DNA of 64,000 nt, from NCBI RefSeq assembly GCF_014236795.1, contig NZ_CP049017.1, positions 4,256,001-4,320,000 of the forward strand, read 5' to 3'. Of the stretch, positions 8,345 through 18,212 are shown in pieces. The notes under the pieces were generated by a model. That model was given only the letters and a program-made list of their open reading frames with translations, was not told the DNA's origin and did no database searches. The DNA is from Xanthomonas theicola (GTDB taxonomy: Bacteria; Pseudomonadota; Gammaproteobacteria; Xanthomonadales; Xanthomonadaceae). Numbering within the stretch: position 1 is the stretch's first letter; each line of letters opens with the position of its first letter. Made by a program: the position numbers and the translations under genes.

Positions 8345-9121
8345 ATGACAGTTCCGGCAACGCTGCATCGCATCCCCCGCCACCCGTACCGCTGGCTGCC
8401 CTGGGCACTGGCTTCGCAGGCGCTGGTCGCCGCGTGCTGGTGGGCCTGGGGCTGGCGGATCGGGCTGCCGGCGTTGCTGATGTCGCATGCCGCCTTCGTG
8501 CTGCCGGTGTTCCTGCCGCGGGCGCGGCTGTACGCCCCGGTGCTCAGCCGCCTGCCCGGCACCGCGCCGCGGGTCTGGCTGACCATCGACGACGGCCCCT
8601 CAGACGACACCGCGACGATCCTGGACCTGCTCGACCGCCACCGGGCCAAGGCCAGCTTCTTCCTGGTCGGCGCGCGCGCCGCCGCGCGCCCGGCGCTGGT
8701 ACGCGAGATCGTGCGCCGCGGCCACGGCATCGGCAACCACAGCCAGACCCATCCGCAGGCCTGGTTCTGGGCGCTGGGGCCGTGGCGCATGGCCCGCGAG
8801 ATCGGCCAGGCGCAGCAGACGCTGGCGGCCATCGCCGGCACCGCGCCGCGCTGGTACCGCTCGGTGGTGGGCATGACCAACCCCTTCGTCGCCGCGCCAT
8901 TGCGCCGCCATGGCCTGGCCCGGGTCGCCTGGAGCGCGCGCGGCTTCGACGGCGTGGCCTGCGATCCCTGCGCCTGCGTGGCGCGCATCGTGCGCGGCCT
9001 CGCGCCCGGGGCGATCGTGCTGCTGCACGAGGGTGCGGCGCACGGCCACAACGTGGCGATCGTGGAGGGGGTGCTGCGGGCGTTGCACGAGCGCGGCCTG
9101 GCCGCGACGCTGCCGCACTGA
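8345..9121 (+). CDS. Polysaccharide deacetylase family protein (NodB domain)
   Basis: Encodes 258 aa from ATG 8345 (MTVPATLHR); the alternative start five codons upstream is also possible. Two membrane segments at the N-terminus (WALASQALVAACWWAWGW, LLMSHAAFVLPVFL) anchor it, with the NodB catalytic domain outside. Motifs are present: TIDDGP at 80-85 supplies the catalytic Asp and a metal-binding Asp, GNHSQTH at 130-136 the metal-binding His pair, and IVLLHEG near the end the late His. The family removes acetyl groups from N-acetylglucosamine-type polysaccharides; the substrate here is not evident. It is divergently transcribed from the Grx4-rhodanese gene. Confidence 0.88.
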   Translation: MTVPATLHRIPRHPYRWLPWALASQALVAACWWAWGWRIGLPALLMSHAAFVLPVFLPRARLYAPVLSRLPGTAPRVWLTIDDGPSDDTATILDLLDRHRAKASFFLVGARAAARPALVREIVRRGHGIGNHSQTHPQAWFWALGPWRMAREIGQAQQTLAAIAGTAPRWYRSVVGMTNPFVAAPLRRHGLARVAWSARGFDGVACDPCACVARIVRGLAPGAIVLLHEGAAHGHNVAIVEGVLRALHERGLAATLPH

Positions 9122-9229
9122 CGCGGGCGCCGGCGCGGCGTCGCGCTGCATGTCGCGGCTCGGGCCGAATGCGATCAACACCAAGCCGCCGAGCAGCCCG
9201 GCCGGCGAGAACACCAGTCCGAGCCGGCC

Positions 9230-9470
9230 TTACCGCTTCTTGCGGTCGCGCTGGAACAGGCTGCCGATGCCATCGCCGCCACGGCCAGCACGCCGATGAT
9301 GGCCACGAACATCAGCAGCCCGATCAGCATCGGGCTGGGCGCGTCTTCGTCGAGGCTGCCTGGCATGTGGTTGACCAGGACGCGGCCAGCGCGATCAGGC
9401 CGAGCATGAACGCGCCGATCCCGCGGCCCCAGTCTTTTTTCCCGAAGCGATCCGCATGGTGCGGTTCCGG
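9230..9470 (-). pseudogene. Small membrane protein, frameshifted
   Basis: Read on the minus strand the remains are DRFGKKDWGRGIGAFMLGLIALAA, then after a one-base slip VLVNHMPGSLDEDAPSPMLIGLL plus MFVAIIGVLAVAAM, then after another slip IGSLFQRDRKKR and a TAA at 9232-9230. Two hydrophobic helices and a basic tail suggest a small inner-membrane protein of about 80 aa. No valid start remains in frame, and a six-A run at the N-terminus may mark a further slip. A hydrophobic stretch downstream (VFSPAGLLGGLVLIAFGPSRD) could be the start of another decayed reading frame. Confidence 0.55.
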
Positions 9471-9547
9471 TGGCGACGGGTTCCGGTGAAGACGATGCGG
9501 CGTGCGCGGTGGCGCGATGCGGGGGAGGCAAGGCCGCCGCGGCGGCG

Positions 9548-10219
9548 TCAGCGCGGCTCGGCCACGATCAGCCAGTTGTTGAACGGCGTATTGCCGTACA
9601 GCGGCGCGAACGTGGCGCGCAGCCCGGCCGCGTCGAGCTGGGCGTGCAGGCCGTCGCGGGTGGGATAGCACTTGGGCACTTCCTGCATCCAGCCGGTCAG
9701 GTGCGCGAGCACGTCGGCGACGCGGCTGGTGCGGCTGCGGCCGCTGGCGTCGCCCAGGGCGCTGCGGATCACCAGCCTGGCGCCGGGCGTGAGCATCTTC
9801 GCCACGCTGCGGACCAGGCTGGCCTGCATGGCGGCGTCGAGATACTGCAGCACGTCCAGGATCGCGACGCTGCCGCTGTGCTCGGGCCAGCCCTGGCCCA
9901 GATCGGTCACCTCGAAGCGGGTGCCGGGCAGGCCGCTGCGCGTGGCGATGCGGGTCGCGCGGCGGATCTTCGCCGCGTCGATGTCCACGCCGTGGTAGCG
10001 CTGGTGCTGGCCGTCGGCGCGCAGCGCATGGGCGAGCAGGCCCAGGCCGCAGCCCAGGTCCAGCACCGCCGTGCCGGCGCCGCGCAGCGCGGCGAGCACG
10101 CCCGGGTACAGCGGATCGGTGCGCAGCTTGGTGCGGGTGTAGTAGTAGTCGTAGCGGTTGCCGAGCGGATGCGCGGGCAGGAAGGCGCGGGCGATGGCCC
10201 GCGCTTGCGGCCGGCTCAT
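9548..10219 (-). CDS. Class I SAM-dependent methyltransferase
   Basis: Encodes 223 aa; the start at 10219 (MSRPQARAIARAF) is preferred to one nine codons upstream. The SAM-binding motif I is VLDLGCGLGLLAHAL (about residues 52-66), followed by the acidic YHGVDIDAAKI (motif II) and VAILDVLQYLD (motif IV). The order and spacing fit a Rossmann-type small-molecule or lipid methyltransferase. The conserved C-terminal FNNWLIVAE motif resembles methyltransferases encoded near aryl-polyene or pigment genes, but here it stands alone. Acceptor unknown; cytoplasmic. Confidence 0.8.
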   Translation of the reverse strand: MSRPQARAIARAFLPAHPLGNRYDYYYTRTKLRTDPLYPGVLAALRGAGTAVLDLGCGLGLLAHALRADGQHQRYHGVDIDAAKIRRATRIATRSGLPGTRFEVTDLGQGWPEHSGSVAILDVLQYLDAAMQASLVRSVAKMLTPGARLVIRSALGDASGRSRTSRVADVLAHLTGWMQEVPKCYPTRDGLHAQLDAAGLRATFAPLYGNTPFNNWLIVAEPR

Positions 10220-10387
10220 GGGCTGGATGGTGCGGGCGTCGCGCAATGTCGGTCCTTGGCAGCGGGGCGTCGTATGCCCGCTAGGCTAACGCATCGCGCG
10301 CCGCAGGCAACAGCAGGCCGGTCCAGCGCGCATGCCTCGCCGCGGAGGATGCAAGCCGTCGGCGGCGAGGCATGCGGCGATGTCGAC

Positions 10388-10800
10388 GCCTTGGCGGAGA
10401 AGCCGCACTGCGGCATGCTCGGCTGGTCTTTCATGTACAGCACGACGCGATTGCAGCCGAGCAACGTTCGATGCGGAAACGCAAGGCGGGATCGAGGGAC
10501 ATGGCAGTGATTTCGCTCGCTGAGTCGGACCGGCCGTTCTACGCCGAGTGGACCCATGGGGCATGACAGTTCCGGAAACGCTGCATCGCGGCCCCGCCGC
10601 GACGTCCCTGCCGCTGGCTGCCCCGGTCGCTGGCCGGGCAGGCCTTTCACGACGAGCTGCTGCACGTGGAGTTGACTGAACGGGCTGCCGGCGCTGCTCG
10701 CTTCGCATGCCGCGTTGGTCCTGACGGTGTGTCGCCGCGCCCGACCGTACGCCCCGTGCTCAACCACCTGCCCGGCACCGCGCCGCAGGCATCGGCCCGG
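10388..10800. pseudogene. Decayed duplicate of the Grx4/deacetylase divergent gene starts
   Basis: About 410 bp resembles 8169-8570 in order and orientation. On the minus strand it reads VVLYMKDQPSMPQCGFSAKA, the Grx4 N-terminus with its CGFS site. Then follow the divergent promoter (GCTGAGTCGGACCGGCC shared) and, on the plus strand, a copy of the deacetylase start MTVPETLHR. Further along, CATGCCGC, the GTACGCCCCGTGCTCA stretch and CTGCCCGGCACCGCGCCG still match. Indels break both frames and neither gene continues past the duplicated part. The methyltransferase and a small pseudogene separate it from the parent. Confidence 0.8.
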
Positions 10801-10974
10801 TTCCGACGAAGCCATGCCAATAGGGATGGAATTTCTCCAGGTCGAGGACCTTGATTCGCTTAAATAAATTTCACGGCGAGCCCCGATAAAAATCATGATG
10901 TCCGAAATATGCAAGTCATTTCCCGTGCATCGCGTCATATTATTTGGGGTATTGTTGAATTGTAGAGGCCAGGT

Positions 10975-11904
10975 ATGCTTACTTTCAAAGCGGGGAGCTT
11001 GTTATCCGATTATTGGGGTATCTTGAGAATTTCGAGCCCGGACGTGATCACTCCGTGCCAAGCAGGAGGAGATCGTGGTGGTCGGCTGGGCAAGAGGATC
11101 ACTGGCGTCGAAAGCTCATTCGTCAAGTTGAACGGCCTCGGGAATTCTGATGGCGAAAAACCTGACTCGAATGACGCCAGGCTATACCCACAGCGCCAGC
11201 AGTTGTCCGGACGGCTGACTAGAGCGGCGACCGGGTCGACGGAAGAAAGAAAAATCCGTATGCCGGGGATGGAAGAAAAATTGAAAGTCCCCCCTGCTGC
11301 CAGCGTCGCCTGTGTGCTCTGGATGCCTGATCCGGCAATTGCAAACGACCTGAAGTCGCCCGGGCTGGTCATGGCGGTCATGAAGGCTTTTGAGGCGACG
11401 AAGAAAAAAGAAATCCTCATGCCAGAGACGAAAGGAACATCAAAAAAGCCCGCTGCTGCCGGTGTTGTCGGTGCGCTCGCGACGCCTGATCCGGCAAATG
11501 GAAATGACCTCAAGTCTCCCAGGCCGGTACGGGAAGCCATGAAGATGGTGGCGCTGAAAGAGGCGTTCAGATCCAGAATCGATGCGGCAGTGAAGATTGG
11601 AGTCGGTTTGGAGAGATACGTGGCGGAGTTCAAGCGCGACGTGGAATATTTGCAGGGGTGTAATGACGTTATAAAAGAAGATCTTGCTCCACATGTGATG
11701 CGTGAAAAAATACTTCCATGGATAAGTGAGAAGAAGGATGCGCTTGAAAAGTTGAATTCGGACTTTGCTGAGTTCATCGAACAGGGGGCTTTTCCTGAAA
11801 ATTCCAGGAGTGTGGTGACTCCGCTGGCCATGACTTTCGAAAAGACAGTGTCGAACTTGAATAGAAAAATGGATGAGCTGGTCGACGCATCTCCGGGCCA
11901 TTGA
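10975..11904 (+). CDS. AT-rich orphan protein with internal repeat
   Basis: Encodes up to 309 aa from ATG 10975, with AGAGG nine bases upstream; a later start at 11260 (MPGMEEK) is possible. I do not recognise a family. Two copies of a roughly 50-residue unit sit side by side: MPGMEEKLKVPPAAS..PDPAIANDLKSPGLVMAVMK and MPETKGTSKKPAAAG..PDPANGNDLKSPRPVREAMK (about residues 96-190). The C-terminal 110 residues are charged and helical (RSRIDAAVKIGVGLERYVAEFK, KKDALEKLNSDFAEF) with coiled-coil character. No signal peptide or membrane helix. Lower GC than its neighbours, and an AT-rich leader (10855-10974), suggest acquisition by transfer; a secreted effector or a phage/plasmid-derived gene are both open. 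Confidence 0.6.
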   Translation: MLTFKAGSLLSDYWGILRISSPDVITPCQAGGDRGGRLGKRITGVESSFVKLNGLGNSDGEKPDSNDARLYPQRQQLSGRLTRAATGSTEERKIRMPGMEEKLKVPPAASVACVLWMPDPAIANDLKSPGLVMAVMKAFEATKKKEILMPETKGTSKKPAAAGVVGALATPDPANGNDLKSPRPVREAMKMVALKEAFRSRIDAAVKIGVGLERYVAEFKRDVEYLQGCNDVIKEDLAPHVMREKILPWISEKKDALEKLNSDFAEFIEQGAFPENSRSVVTPLAMTFEKTVSNLNRKMDELVDASPGH

Positions 11905-12136
11905 ATAGCACCGACCTTTGGATCGGCTAACAAAACTACTGCCGCTTCCCGGGCGAGCGGGTGCGGCGCTTGCCATCTCCATGGACCACTCAGGCACCCC
12001 GGATTCCTGTGCGCCAGACGTACCCGCCTGACAGGCGGCTGGGGCGTTTTGTTGGCCGCTCTACAAACACAGCGGGATTGGCGTCTCTAAACCCGGCCGC
12101 TGCCCAGGGCCGGGGGCAGCGCCGCGACACGCGCCG

Positions 12137-12751
12137 TCAGCGCGGACGCAAGGCGCGGCGGGCTGCGGGCAACGCCAATGCGCTCCAGCCGGCATACATT
12201 GCGCTGGACGGATGCAGCGCGTCGCCCGCCAGCATCCCAGCGTCGTGGCCGTGGGCGCGGCTGCAGGGCGTGATGTCGACGAAGGCGACGCCAAGCGCGG
12301 CGCAGGCCTTGGCCGCCACGGCATTGAAGGCGTCGATCTCGCTGCCGGTGCGGACCGGATCGCGGCCCTGCGCGCGGGCGAACGGGGTGACGCCCCAGTC
12401 CGGGATCGACAACACCAGTACGCGTCCGCCACGCCCGCCGGCGAAGCCGACGGCACGCGCCAGCAGTGCGGAAAACCGCGCGCGATACTCGCCCAGCGCC
12501 CTGCCGCGGTATTGATCGTTGACGCCGATCAGCAGGCTCACGAGATCGAACGGAGGCCGTGGTGCCGCGGCGTCGATGCCGGCGTCCAGTTCGTCGGTGG
12601 TCCAGCCGGTGGCGGCGACGATCTGCGGGTCGTCCAGCGCCATGCCCTCGGCGCGCAGGGCCTGGGCCAGTTGCAGCGGCCAGCGGCCGGACGCCGGCAC
12701 GCCTTCGCCGATGGTGTAGGAGTCGCCCAGGGCGAGGTAGCGCCGTTTCAT
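12137..12751 (-). CDS. SGNH/GDSL hydrolase
   Basis: Encodes 204 aa from ATG 12751 (MKRRYLALGDS); the start three codons upstream is the alternative. The family blocks are all present: block I GDSYTIGEG with the nucleophile Ser near residue 11, block III GVND (SLLIGVNDQYRG), and block V DALHPS with the catalytic Asp and His near the C-terminus. These hydrolases act as esterases, often removing acetyl groups from sugars or cleaving lysophospholipids. No signal peptide is visible, so it is probably cytoplasmic. Bases 11905-12136 upstream of its 3' end contain a short GC hairpin (about 12023-12037) with a weak T run and nothing else. Confidence 0.87.
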   Translation of the reverse strand: MKRRYLALGDSYTIGEGVPASGRWPLQLAQALRAEGMALDDPQIVAATGWTTDELDAGIDAAAPRPPFDLVSLLIGVNDQYRGRALGEYRARFSALLARAVGFAGGRGGRVLVLSIPDWGVTPFARAQGRDPVRTGSEIDAFNAVAAKACAALGVAFVDITPCSRAHGHDAGMLAGDALHPSSAMYAGWSALALPAARRALRPR

Positions 12752-12997
12752 CGCAGTCATGGCAAGTGGGCAGGCGCGGCACGGCAGGACAACTCCCTTC
12801 GCTGCGCGCCGCCGCTCATACAGGCTGGGGATTCACAGGCAAAGGCAGGCGGCGGGACATTGGCCGTTCCCGGCGGGCGCGGGCGTGGCCGAGGCGATCG
12901 CGATCAGGGCGTTCCAAGGCCAGCGATGACGTTGGCAAGCCGCAGCCCGGAACGATGACACGCCCCGCGGCCGGCGCGCACGGCGTGGGCCGTGGAC

Positions 12998-14272
12998 TCA
13001 TGCCGCCGACTGCTTGCGTTTGAGCGGCACGATCTTGGTATTGGCCTCGGCGCGGCGCGCCAGCACCCGGTCGATGCGCGCGAACACTTCGCGCATCACC
13101 GATGCGTCCGGCAGCAAGGTCACGCGGAAGTGGTGGCGGTAGGGCACGTTGAAGCTGGAACCGGGCACCACCAGCACACCCTCGTCGTTCATCAGCTCCA
13201 GGGCGAAATCGTGGTCGTCGACGTTGCGCGCCGCCGCGCCGACCACCGCCGGGAACGCGTACAGCGCGCCAGCCGGCGGCACCAGCGCCAGGTGCTCGCT
13301 GGCCGCGCAGGCTTCGATCACCGCGCGGCGGGTCTCGTACAGGCGCCCGCCCGGCGCGCACAGCGGCGAGATCGTGTCCGGGCCGTTGACCGCGGCATCG
13401 ATCGCGTACTGCCCCGGCACGTTCGCGCACAGACGCAGCGCGCCGAGCAGGTCCATGGCGTTGCGGAACTCGGTGACGCGCTCGGCGGCGCCGGACAGCA
13501 GCGCCCAGCCCACCCGCCAGCCGCAGGCGCGGTGCACCTTGCTCAGGCCGCCGAAACTGATGCACGGCTGCTCGCCGGCCAGCGGCGCGACCGGCACGAA
13601 GCCGGCGCCGTCGTAGAGCACCTGGTCGTAGATCTCGTCGACCATCAACAGCAGGTTGTGCTTGGCCGCGATCGCCACGATCTTCTCCAGCAGCGCGCAC
13701 GAATAGCTGGCGCCGCTGGGATTGTTGGGATTGATCAGCACGATCGCGCGGGTGCGCGAGGACACCAGCGTCTCGATCTCCACCGGGTCGGGCTGGAAGC
13801 CGTTCTCCGGCGCGCAGCGGTAGTACACCGGGCGGCCGTCGTTGAGGATGGTGGCGGCCGACCACAGCGGATAGTCGGGCGACGGCACCAGCACCTCGTC
13901 GCCGGGATTGAGCAGGGCGCGCAGCGACAGGTCGATCAACTCGCTGACCCCGTTGCCGATGAAGATCCGGTCCGGGTGCGCGTCCGGGTGCTGGCGCCGC
14001 GCATAGGCCGCGGCGATCGCCTCGCGCGCCTCCGGCAGGCCCTGCTGGTGGGTATAAGGATCGGTGCGGCCCATGTCGTCGGCGATCGCGCGTTGCAGGT
14101 GCTCGGGCGCGCGGAACCCGAACGCGCCGGGATTGCCGATGTTGAGTTTGATCAGCTTGCGTCCCTGCGCCTCCAGCTCCCGGGCGCGCCGCGCCAATTC
14201 GCCGCGGATCTCGTAGCGGACTTCGGACAGGCGTTCGCGGATGGCGAGCGGCTTCAGCGGAGCGGTGGACAT
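12998..14272 (-). CDS. PLP-dependent aminotransferase, AlaA-like
   Basis: Encodes 424 aa, type I/II aminotransferase fold. The start at 14272 (MSTAPLKPLAIRERLSEVRYEIRG) matches the AlaA group; the longer frame at 14371 is an extension into the leader. Landmarks are KLIKLNIGNPGAFGF, DPYTHQQGLPEAREAIAAAY, the NPNNPSG cofactor loop, MVDEIYDQVLYDG, and the Schiff-base Lys245 in FGGLSKVHRACGWRVGW. C-terminal PGSSFNVPYRHHFRVTLLP positions the substrate-carboxylate Arg. The AlaA branch uses alanine or glutamate with pyruvate or 2-oxoglutarate. It is divergent from the secretion operon that begins at 14514. Confidence 0.88.
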   Translation of the reverse strand: MSTAPLKPLAIRERLSEVRYEIRGELARRARELEAQGRKLIKLNIGNPGAFGFRAPEHLQRAIADDMGRTDPYTHQQGLPEAREAIAAAYARRQHPDAHPDRIFIGNGVSELIDLSLRALLNPGDEVLVPSPDYPLWSAATILNDGRPVYYRCAPENGFQPDPVEIETLVSSRTRAIVLINPNNPSGASYSCALLEKIVAIAAKHNLLLMVDEIYDQVLYDGAGFVPVAPLAGEQPCISFGGLSKVHRACGWRVGWALLSGAAERVTEFRNAMDLLGALRLCANVPGQYAIDAAVNGPDTISPLCAPGGRLYETRRAVIEACAASEHLALVPPAGALYAFPAVVGAAARNVDDHDFALELMNDEGVLVVPGSSFNVPYRHHFRVTLLPDASVMREVFARIDRVLARRAEANTKIVPLKRKQSAA

Positions 14273-14443
14273 CGGGCGGGCCGGGACGGGGCGTGGAGCC
14301 GGCATGGTAGCGGAAATGCGGCATTGCGGCAGACGGTTCGCCCTTGCTGGCAGGGCGCCTGCCGCGCGCAACGGTGCCTGCGTATTCAGGCAAGAGCGCA
14401 GGTCTTATGCTGAAAAATCATAAGCAATCGGGCTGGAAACCGC

Positions 14444-14472
14444 TTGACAGTCATCTTCCTCGCGCAAGATAT
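14444..14472 (+). promoter_or_regulatory. Likely sigma70 promoter of the type I secretion operon
   Basis: A perfect -35 hexamer TTGACA at 14444-14449 is followed after 17 bases by AGATAT at 14467-14472, about 40 bp before the ABC transporter start at 14514. Position and spacing fit; the -10 is weak. Confidence 0.5.
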
Positions 14473-14513
14473 TGGCCTGAAGCGGCCTCGACGGGCCCCG
14501 CAAGGAACGCGAA

Positions 14514-16679
14514 ATGTCAGGGGGAAATGCCGCGCCTGGGTTGGTGGAAGGCGCTCGGTCCGCATCCGAGGCACCCGATCTGGCCCTGCAGGGCTTGGTC
14601 CTGCTGGCGCAGTTCCACGGGATCGCGGCCGATGCGGCGCAACTGGCGCATGACGGCGGCCGCGGCGGCGCGCCCTTCGACGAGGTGGCGCTGCTGCTGG
14701 CGGCCCGCAAGCTGGGGCTCAAGGCCAAGGTGGTGGCACAGCCGGCGCACCGCCTTGCGCTGGCGACCCTGCCCGCGCTGGCGCTGGTCCCGGAGGGCGC
14801 GCCTTTCATCCTCGCCCAGGCCCAGGACGATCGGATCCTGATCCACGACCTGGCCGAGCGCCGTCCGCGCACGCTCTCGAGCGCCGAGTTCCAGGCGCGC
14901 TACGCGGGCAGGCTGCTCCAGGTCGCCTCGCGCGCGTCGGTGCTGGGGGAGCTGGCCAAGTTCGATGTCAGCTGGTTCATCCCGGCGCTGGTCAAGTACC
15001 GGCGGCTGATGCTGGAAGTATTCGTGGTGTCCTTGTTCATCCAGCTGTTCGCGCTGGTGACCCCGTTGTTCTTCCAGGTGGTCATGGACAAGGTGCTGGT
15101 GCATCAGGGCCTGACCACGCTGGACGTCATCGCCATCGGGCTGGTGGCGATCGCGGTGTTCGAGGTGGTGCTGTCGGGATTGCGCACCTACGTGTTCGCG
15201 CATACCACCAGCAAGATCGATGTCGAGCTGGGGGCCCGGCTGTTCCGGCACGTGCTGGGGCTGCCGCTGGCCTACTTCGAGTCCAGGCGGGTGGGCGACA
15301 CCATCGCCCGCGTCCGCGAACTGGAGAACATCCGCAACTTCCTGACCGGGCAGGCCCTGACCTCGGTGCTGGACCTGTTGTTCACGGTGGTGTTTCTTGC
15401 GGTGATGTGCTGGTACAGCGGTTGGCTGACCTTGATCGTGGTGCTGTCGCTGCCGGTGTATGCGCTGATCTCGGCGGCCATCACCCCGGTGCTGCGCGGC
15501 CGCCTCAACGAGCAGTTCGCGCGGGGAGCGGACAACCAGTCGTTTCTGGTCGAGACCGTCAGCGGCATCGGGACGGTCAAGGCGATGGCGGTGGACCGGC
15601 GGGTCACGCGGACCTGGGACAACCAGCTGGCCGGCTACGTGAGCGCGGGCTTCAACGTCACCCGGATCGCGACGCTGGGCCAGCAGGGCGTACAGCTGGT
15701 GCAGAAGCTGGTGGCGGTGGCGGTGCTGTTCTGGGGCGCGAAACGGGTGATCGAAGGCACGCTGTCGGTCGGCCAGCTCATCGCCTTCAACATGCTGTCC
15801 GGGCAGGTGACCGCGCCGATCATCCGGCTGGCGCAGCTATGGCAGGACTTCCAGCAGGTCGGCATCTCGGTGGAGCGGCTGGGGGACATCCTGAACACCC
15901 GCACCGAGGTGCCCGGCAGCCGGTTGGCGCTGCCGCCGATCCGTGGCCAGGTCACGTTCGAACGGGTCGGCTTCCGCTACCGTCCGGATGCGCCGGAAGT
16001 GCTGAACGGCATCGACCTGGAGATCGGCGCTGGCGAGGTACTCGGCATCGTGGGGCGTTCCGGCTCGGGCAAGAGCACGCTGACCAAGCTGGTGCAGCGG
16101 CTCTACACCCCCGAGCGCGGGCGGGTGCTGATCGACGGCCAGGATCTGGCACTGGCCGACCCGGCCTGGCTGCGGCGGCAACTGGGCGTGGTGCTGCAGG
16201 AGAACTTCCTGTTCAACCGCAGCGTGCGCGAGAACATCGCCCTGTGCGACCCGGGGCTGCCGCTGGAGCGCGTGATCCACGCCGCCACGCTGGCCGGCGC
16301 GCACGAGTTCATCGTGGAACTGCCCGAAGGCTACGACACCAAGGTGGGCGAGCACGGCGCGGGGCTGTCCGGCGGGCAACGGCAACGCATCGCCATCGCC
16401 CGCGCGCTGATCACCGACCCCCGGATCCTGATCCTCGACGAGGCCACCAGCGCCCTGGACTACGCGTCCGAGCATGCGGTGATGCGCAACATGCGGGCGA
16501 TCTGCAAGGGGCGCACGGTGCTGATCATCGCCCACCGCCTGTCGACGGTGCGCCGGGCCGACCGGATCGTGGTGGTGGAAAAAGGGCGCCTCGTGGAAAG
16601 CGGCTCGCACGAGGAACTGGTGGCCCGCCCGGACGGCCATTACGCACACCTGTTCCGGCTTCAGCAGGGGGCGCCATGA
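14514..16679 (+). CDS. Type I secretion ABC exporter, HlyB/RtxB-like
   Basis: Encodes 721 aa in the HlyB layout. Residues about 20-135 are a C39-peptidase-like domain ([18 protein letters not shown]) lacking the catalytic Cys, as in HlyB, where it docks the substrate rather than cutting it. The ABC membrane domain runs from about 150 to 440 with several helices ([42 protein letters not shown]). The nucleotide-binding domain has Walker [10 protein letters not shown] at 514-522, signature LSGGQRQR at 618-625 and Walker [13 protein letters not shown] near 640. It exports RTX proteins through the inner membrane using ATP. Its stop overlaps the start of the HlyD gene (ATGA), and RTX genes follow downstream, the likely substrates. 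Confidence 0.95.
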   Translation: MSGGNAAPGLVEGARSASEAPDLALQGLVLLAQFHGIAADAAQLAHDGGRGGAPFDEVALLLAARKLGLKAKVVAQPAHRLALATLPALALVPEGAPFILAQAQDDRILIHDLAERRPRTLSSAEFQARYAGRLLQVASRASVLGELAKFDVSWFIPALVKYRRLMLEVFVVSLFIQLFALVTPLFFQVVMDKVLVHQGLTTLDVIAIGLVAIAVFEVVLSGLRTYVFAHTTSKIDVELGARLFRHVLGLPLAYFESRRVGDTIARVRELENIRNFLTGQALTSVLDLLFTVVFLAVMCWYSGWLTLIVVLSLPVYALISAAITPVLRGRLNEQFARGADNQSFLVETVSGIGTVKAMAVDRRVTRTWDNQLAGYVSAGFNVTRIATLGQQGVQLVQKLVAVAVLFWGAKRVIEGTLSVGQLIAFNMLSGQVTAPIIRLAQLWQDFQQVGISVERLGDILNTRTEVPGSRLALPPIRGQVTFERVGFRYRPDAPEVLNGIDLEIGAGEVLGIVGRSGSGKSTLTKLVQRLYTPERGRVLIDGQDLALADPAWLRRQLGVVLQENFLFNRSVRENIALCDPGLPLERVIHAATLAGAHEFIVELPEGYDTKVGEHGAGLSGGQRQRIAIARALITDPRILILDEATSALDYASEHAVMRNMRAICKGRTVLIIAHRLSTVRRADRIVVVEKGRLVESGSHEELVARPDGHYAHLFRLQQGAP

Positions 16680-18097
16680 CGCATCGGCTGCAGGGATGGC
16701 GCGACGTCTTGCGTCGCTACGTCGACGTCTTCACGTCGGCCTGGTCCCTGCGCAAGCAACTGGATGCGCCGCACCGGACGGCGGACGAGCGCGCGTTCCT
16801 GCCCGCGCACCTGGAGCTGACCGAAACCCCGGCCTCGCCCACGGCGCGCTGGAGCATGCGGATCATCATCGCGCTGTTCTGCACCGCGCTGCTGTGGGCG
16901 TGCCTGGGCCAGCTGGACATCGTCGCCGTCGCGCCGGGCAAGACCGTGGTCGATTCGAGGACCAAGGTGGTGCAGACGGCAGAGACAGCGGTGGTGCGCA
17001 GGATTCTGGTGCGCGATGGGCAGACGGTGAAGCGGGGCCAGCTGCTGATCGAGCTCGATGCGACCGCAACCGGCGCGGAGTTCGTGCAGGCCGGCGGTGC
17101 CCTGGTCAATGCGCGCCTGGCCGTCCTGCGGCAGTCGGCGCTTGCCCGTGCGATCGTCGATGGCCGGCCGCCGCGGTTGGATCCAGCGCCTGATTTGGAC
17201 GCCGAGCGCATTGCAACCGAGCAGCAACTAGTCGTCAGCCAGTACGACGCCTTCCAGGCCCACCGCCACCACCTGCAGGCGAGCATCGCGCAACGGCAGG
17301 CGGAACTGCGCACCACGCAGGAGGCGATCGGTCCGCTGGAAGAATCCGCCCGCATCGCCAAAGTGCGCGCGGACGACTACGGGCGCCTGGTCGAAGGCAA
17401 GTACGTGGGGCGCCACGAATACCTGCTGCGCGAACAGGAGCGCATCGCGGCGGAAAGCCAGCTGGCCACCCAGCGCAACCGCCTGCAGGAGATCGGCTCG
17501 GCGCTGGGCGCGGCGCAGGAAGAACGGCGCATGCTGCTGACCGAGACCCGGCGGCAGGCATTGGACGCGGTGCGCGAGGCGAGCGAGCAGGCGGGGCAGC
17601 TGGCGCAGGACGTGGCCAAGACGGAGCGGCGCGACGAACAGATGGCATTGCGCGCCCCGGTGGACGGCACGGTCCAGCAACTGGCGGTGCACACCGTGGG
17701 CGGCGTGGTGACGCCGGCGCAGCCGCTGCTGGTGGTGGTGCCGGTCGAAGAGGCGCTGGAGGTGGAGGCCACGGTGTTGAACAAGGACATCGGCTTCCTG
17801 CGGCCGGGCCAGCCGGTGACGGTGAAGATCGAGAGTTTTCCCTACACGCGCTATGGCTACCTGACCGGCACCGTGGCCAGCGTGTCGCACGATGCGGCGC
17901 AGGACGAAAAACTAGGGCTGGTGTTCCCGGCGCGGATCAAGCTCGACAGCAGCACCCTGGACATCGACGGGGTGCAGGTGCGGATGAGCGCGGGGATGAG
18001 TTTGAGCGTGGAGGTCAAGACGGGGCGGCGACGGGTCATTGATTATCTGCTGAGTCCCTTGAGGCAGCATGCCTCGGAGGCGTTGCGGGAACGGTAG
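16676..18097 (+). CDS. Type I secretion membrane-fusion protein, HlyD-like
   Basis: Encodes 473 aa from the ATG at 16676, which overlaps the exporter's TGA. Order of parts: cytoplasmic N-terminus, a single membrane helix ([18 protein letters not shown], about 62-80), a lipoyl-like half ([40 protein letters not shown] region), a long alpha-hairpin/coiled coil (about 170-330, rich in Glu, Gln, Arg), then the second lipoyl half ([21 protein letters not shown]) and beta domain. Such adaptors bridge the ABC exporter to a TolC-like outer-membrane channel, which is not encoded here. The two genes form a dedicated transport pair directly upstream of RTX module A. Confidence 0.94.
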   Translation: MTHRLQGWRDVLRRYVDVFTSAWSLRKQLDAPHRTADERAFLPAHLELTETPASPTARWSMRIIIALFCTALLWACLGQLDIVAVAPGKTVVDSRTKVVQTAETAVVRRILVRDGQTVKRGQLLIELDATATGAEFVQAGGALVNARLAVLRQSALARAIVDGRPPRLDPAPDLDAERIATEQQLVVSQYDAFQAHRHHLQASIAQRQAELRTTQEAIGPLEESARIAKVRADDYGRLVEGKYVGRHEYLLREQERIAAESQLATQRNRLQEIGSALGAAQEERRMLLTETRRQALDAVREASEQAGQLAQDVAKTERRDEQMALRAPVDGTVQQLAVHTVGGVVTPAQPLLVVVPVEEALEVEATVLNKDIGFLRPGQPVTVKIESFPYTRYGYLTGTVASVSHDAAQDEKLGLVFPARIKLDSSTLDIDGVQVRMSAGMSLSVEVKTGRRRVIDYLLSPLRQHASEALRER

Positions 18098-18212
18098 CGT
18101 GGGTCTGTATTTTTGTTCTTGATATATCAAATGTTTTATTTTGGTCAATTGAGTCGATCGGTGATTTGATCTTGAGCGCCTGTTGTAATCTTTTTTGATG
18201 GGATGAAGCATA

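Noticed and set aside
10855..10975. Possible PIP box (TTCGC-N15-TTCGC) upstream of the AT-rich orphan gene
   Set aside because: A TTCGC occurs near 10855, but no second TTCG-type half lies 15 bases further on, so type III co-regulation is not supported.
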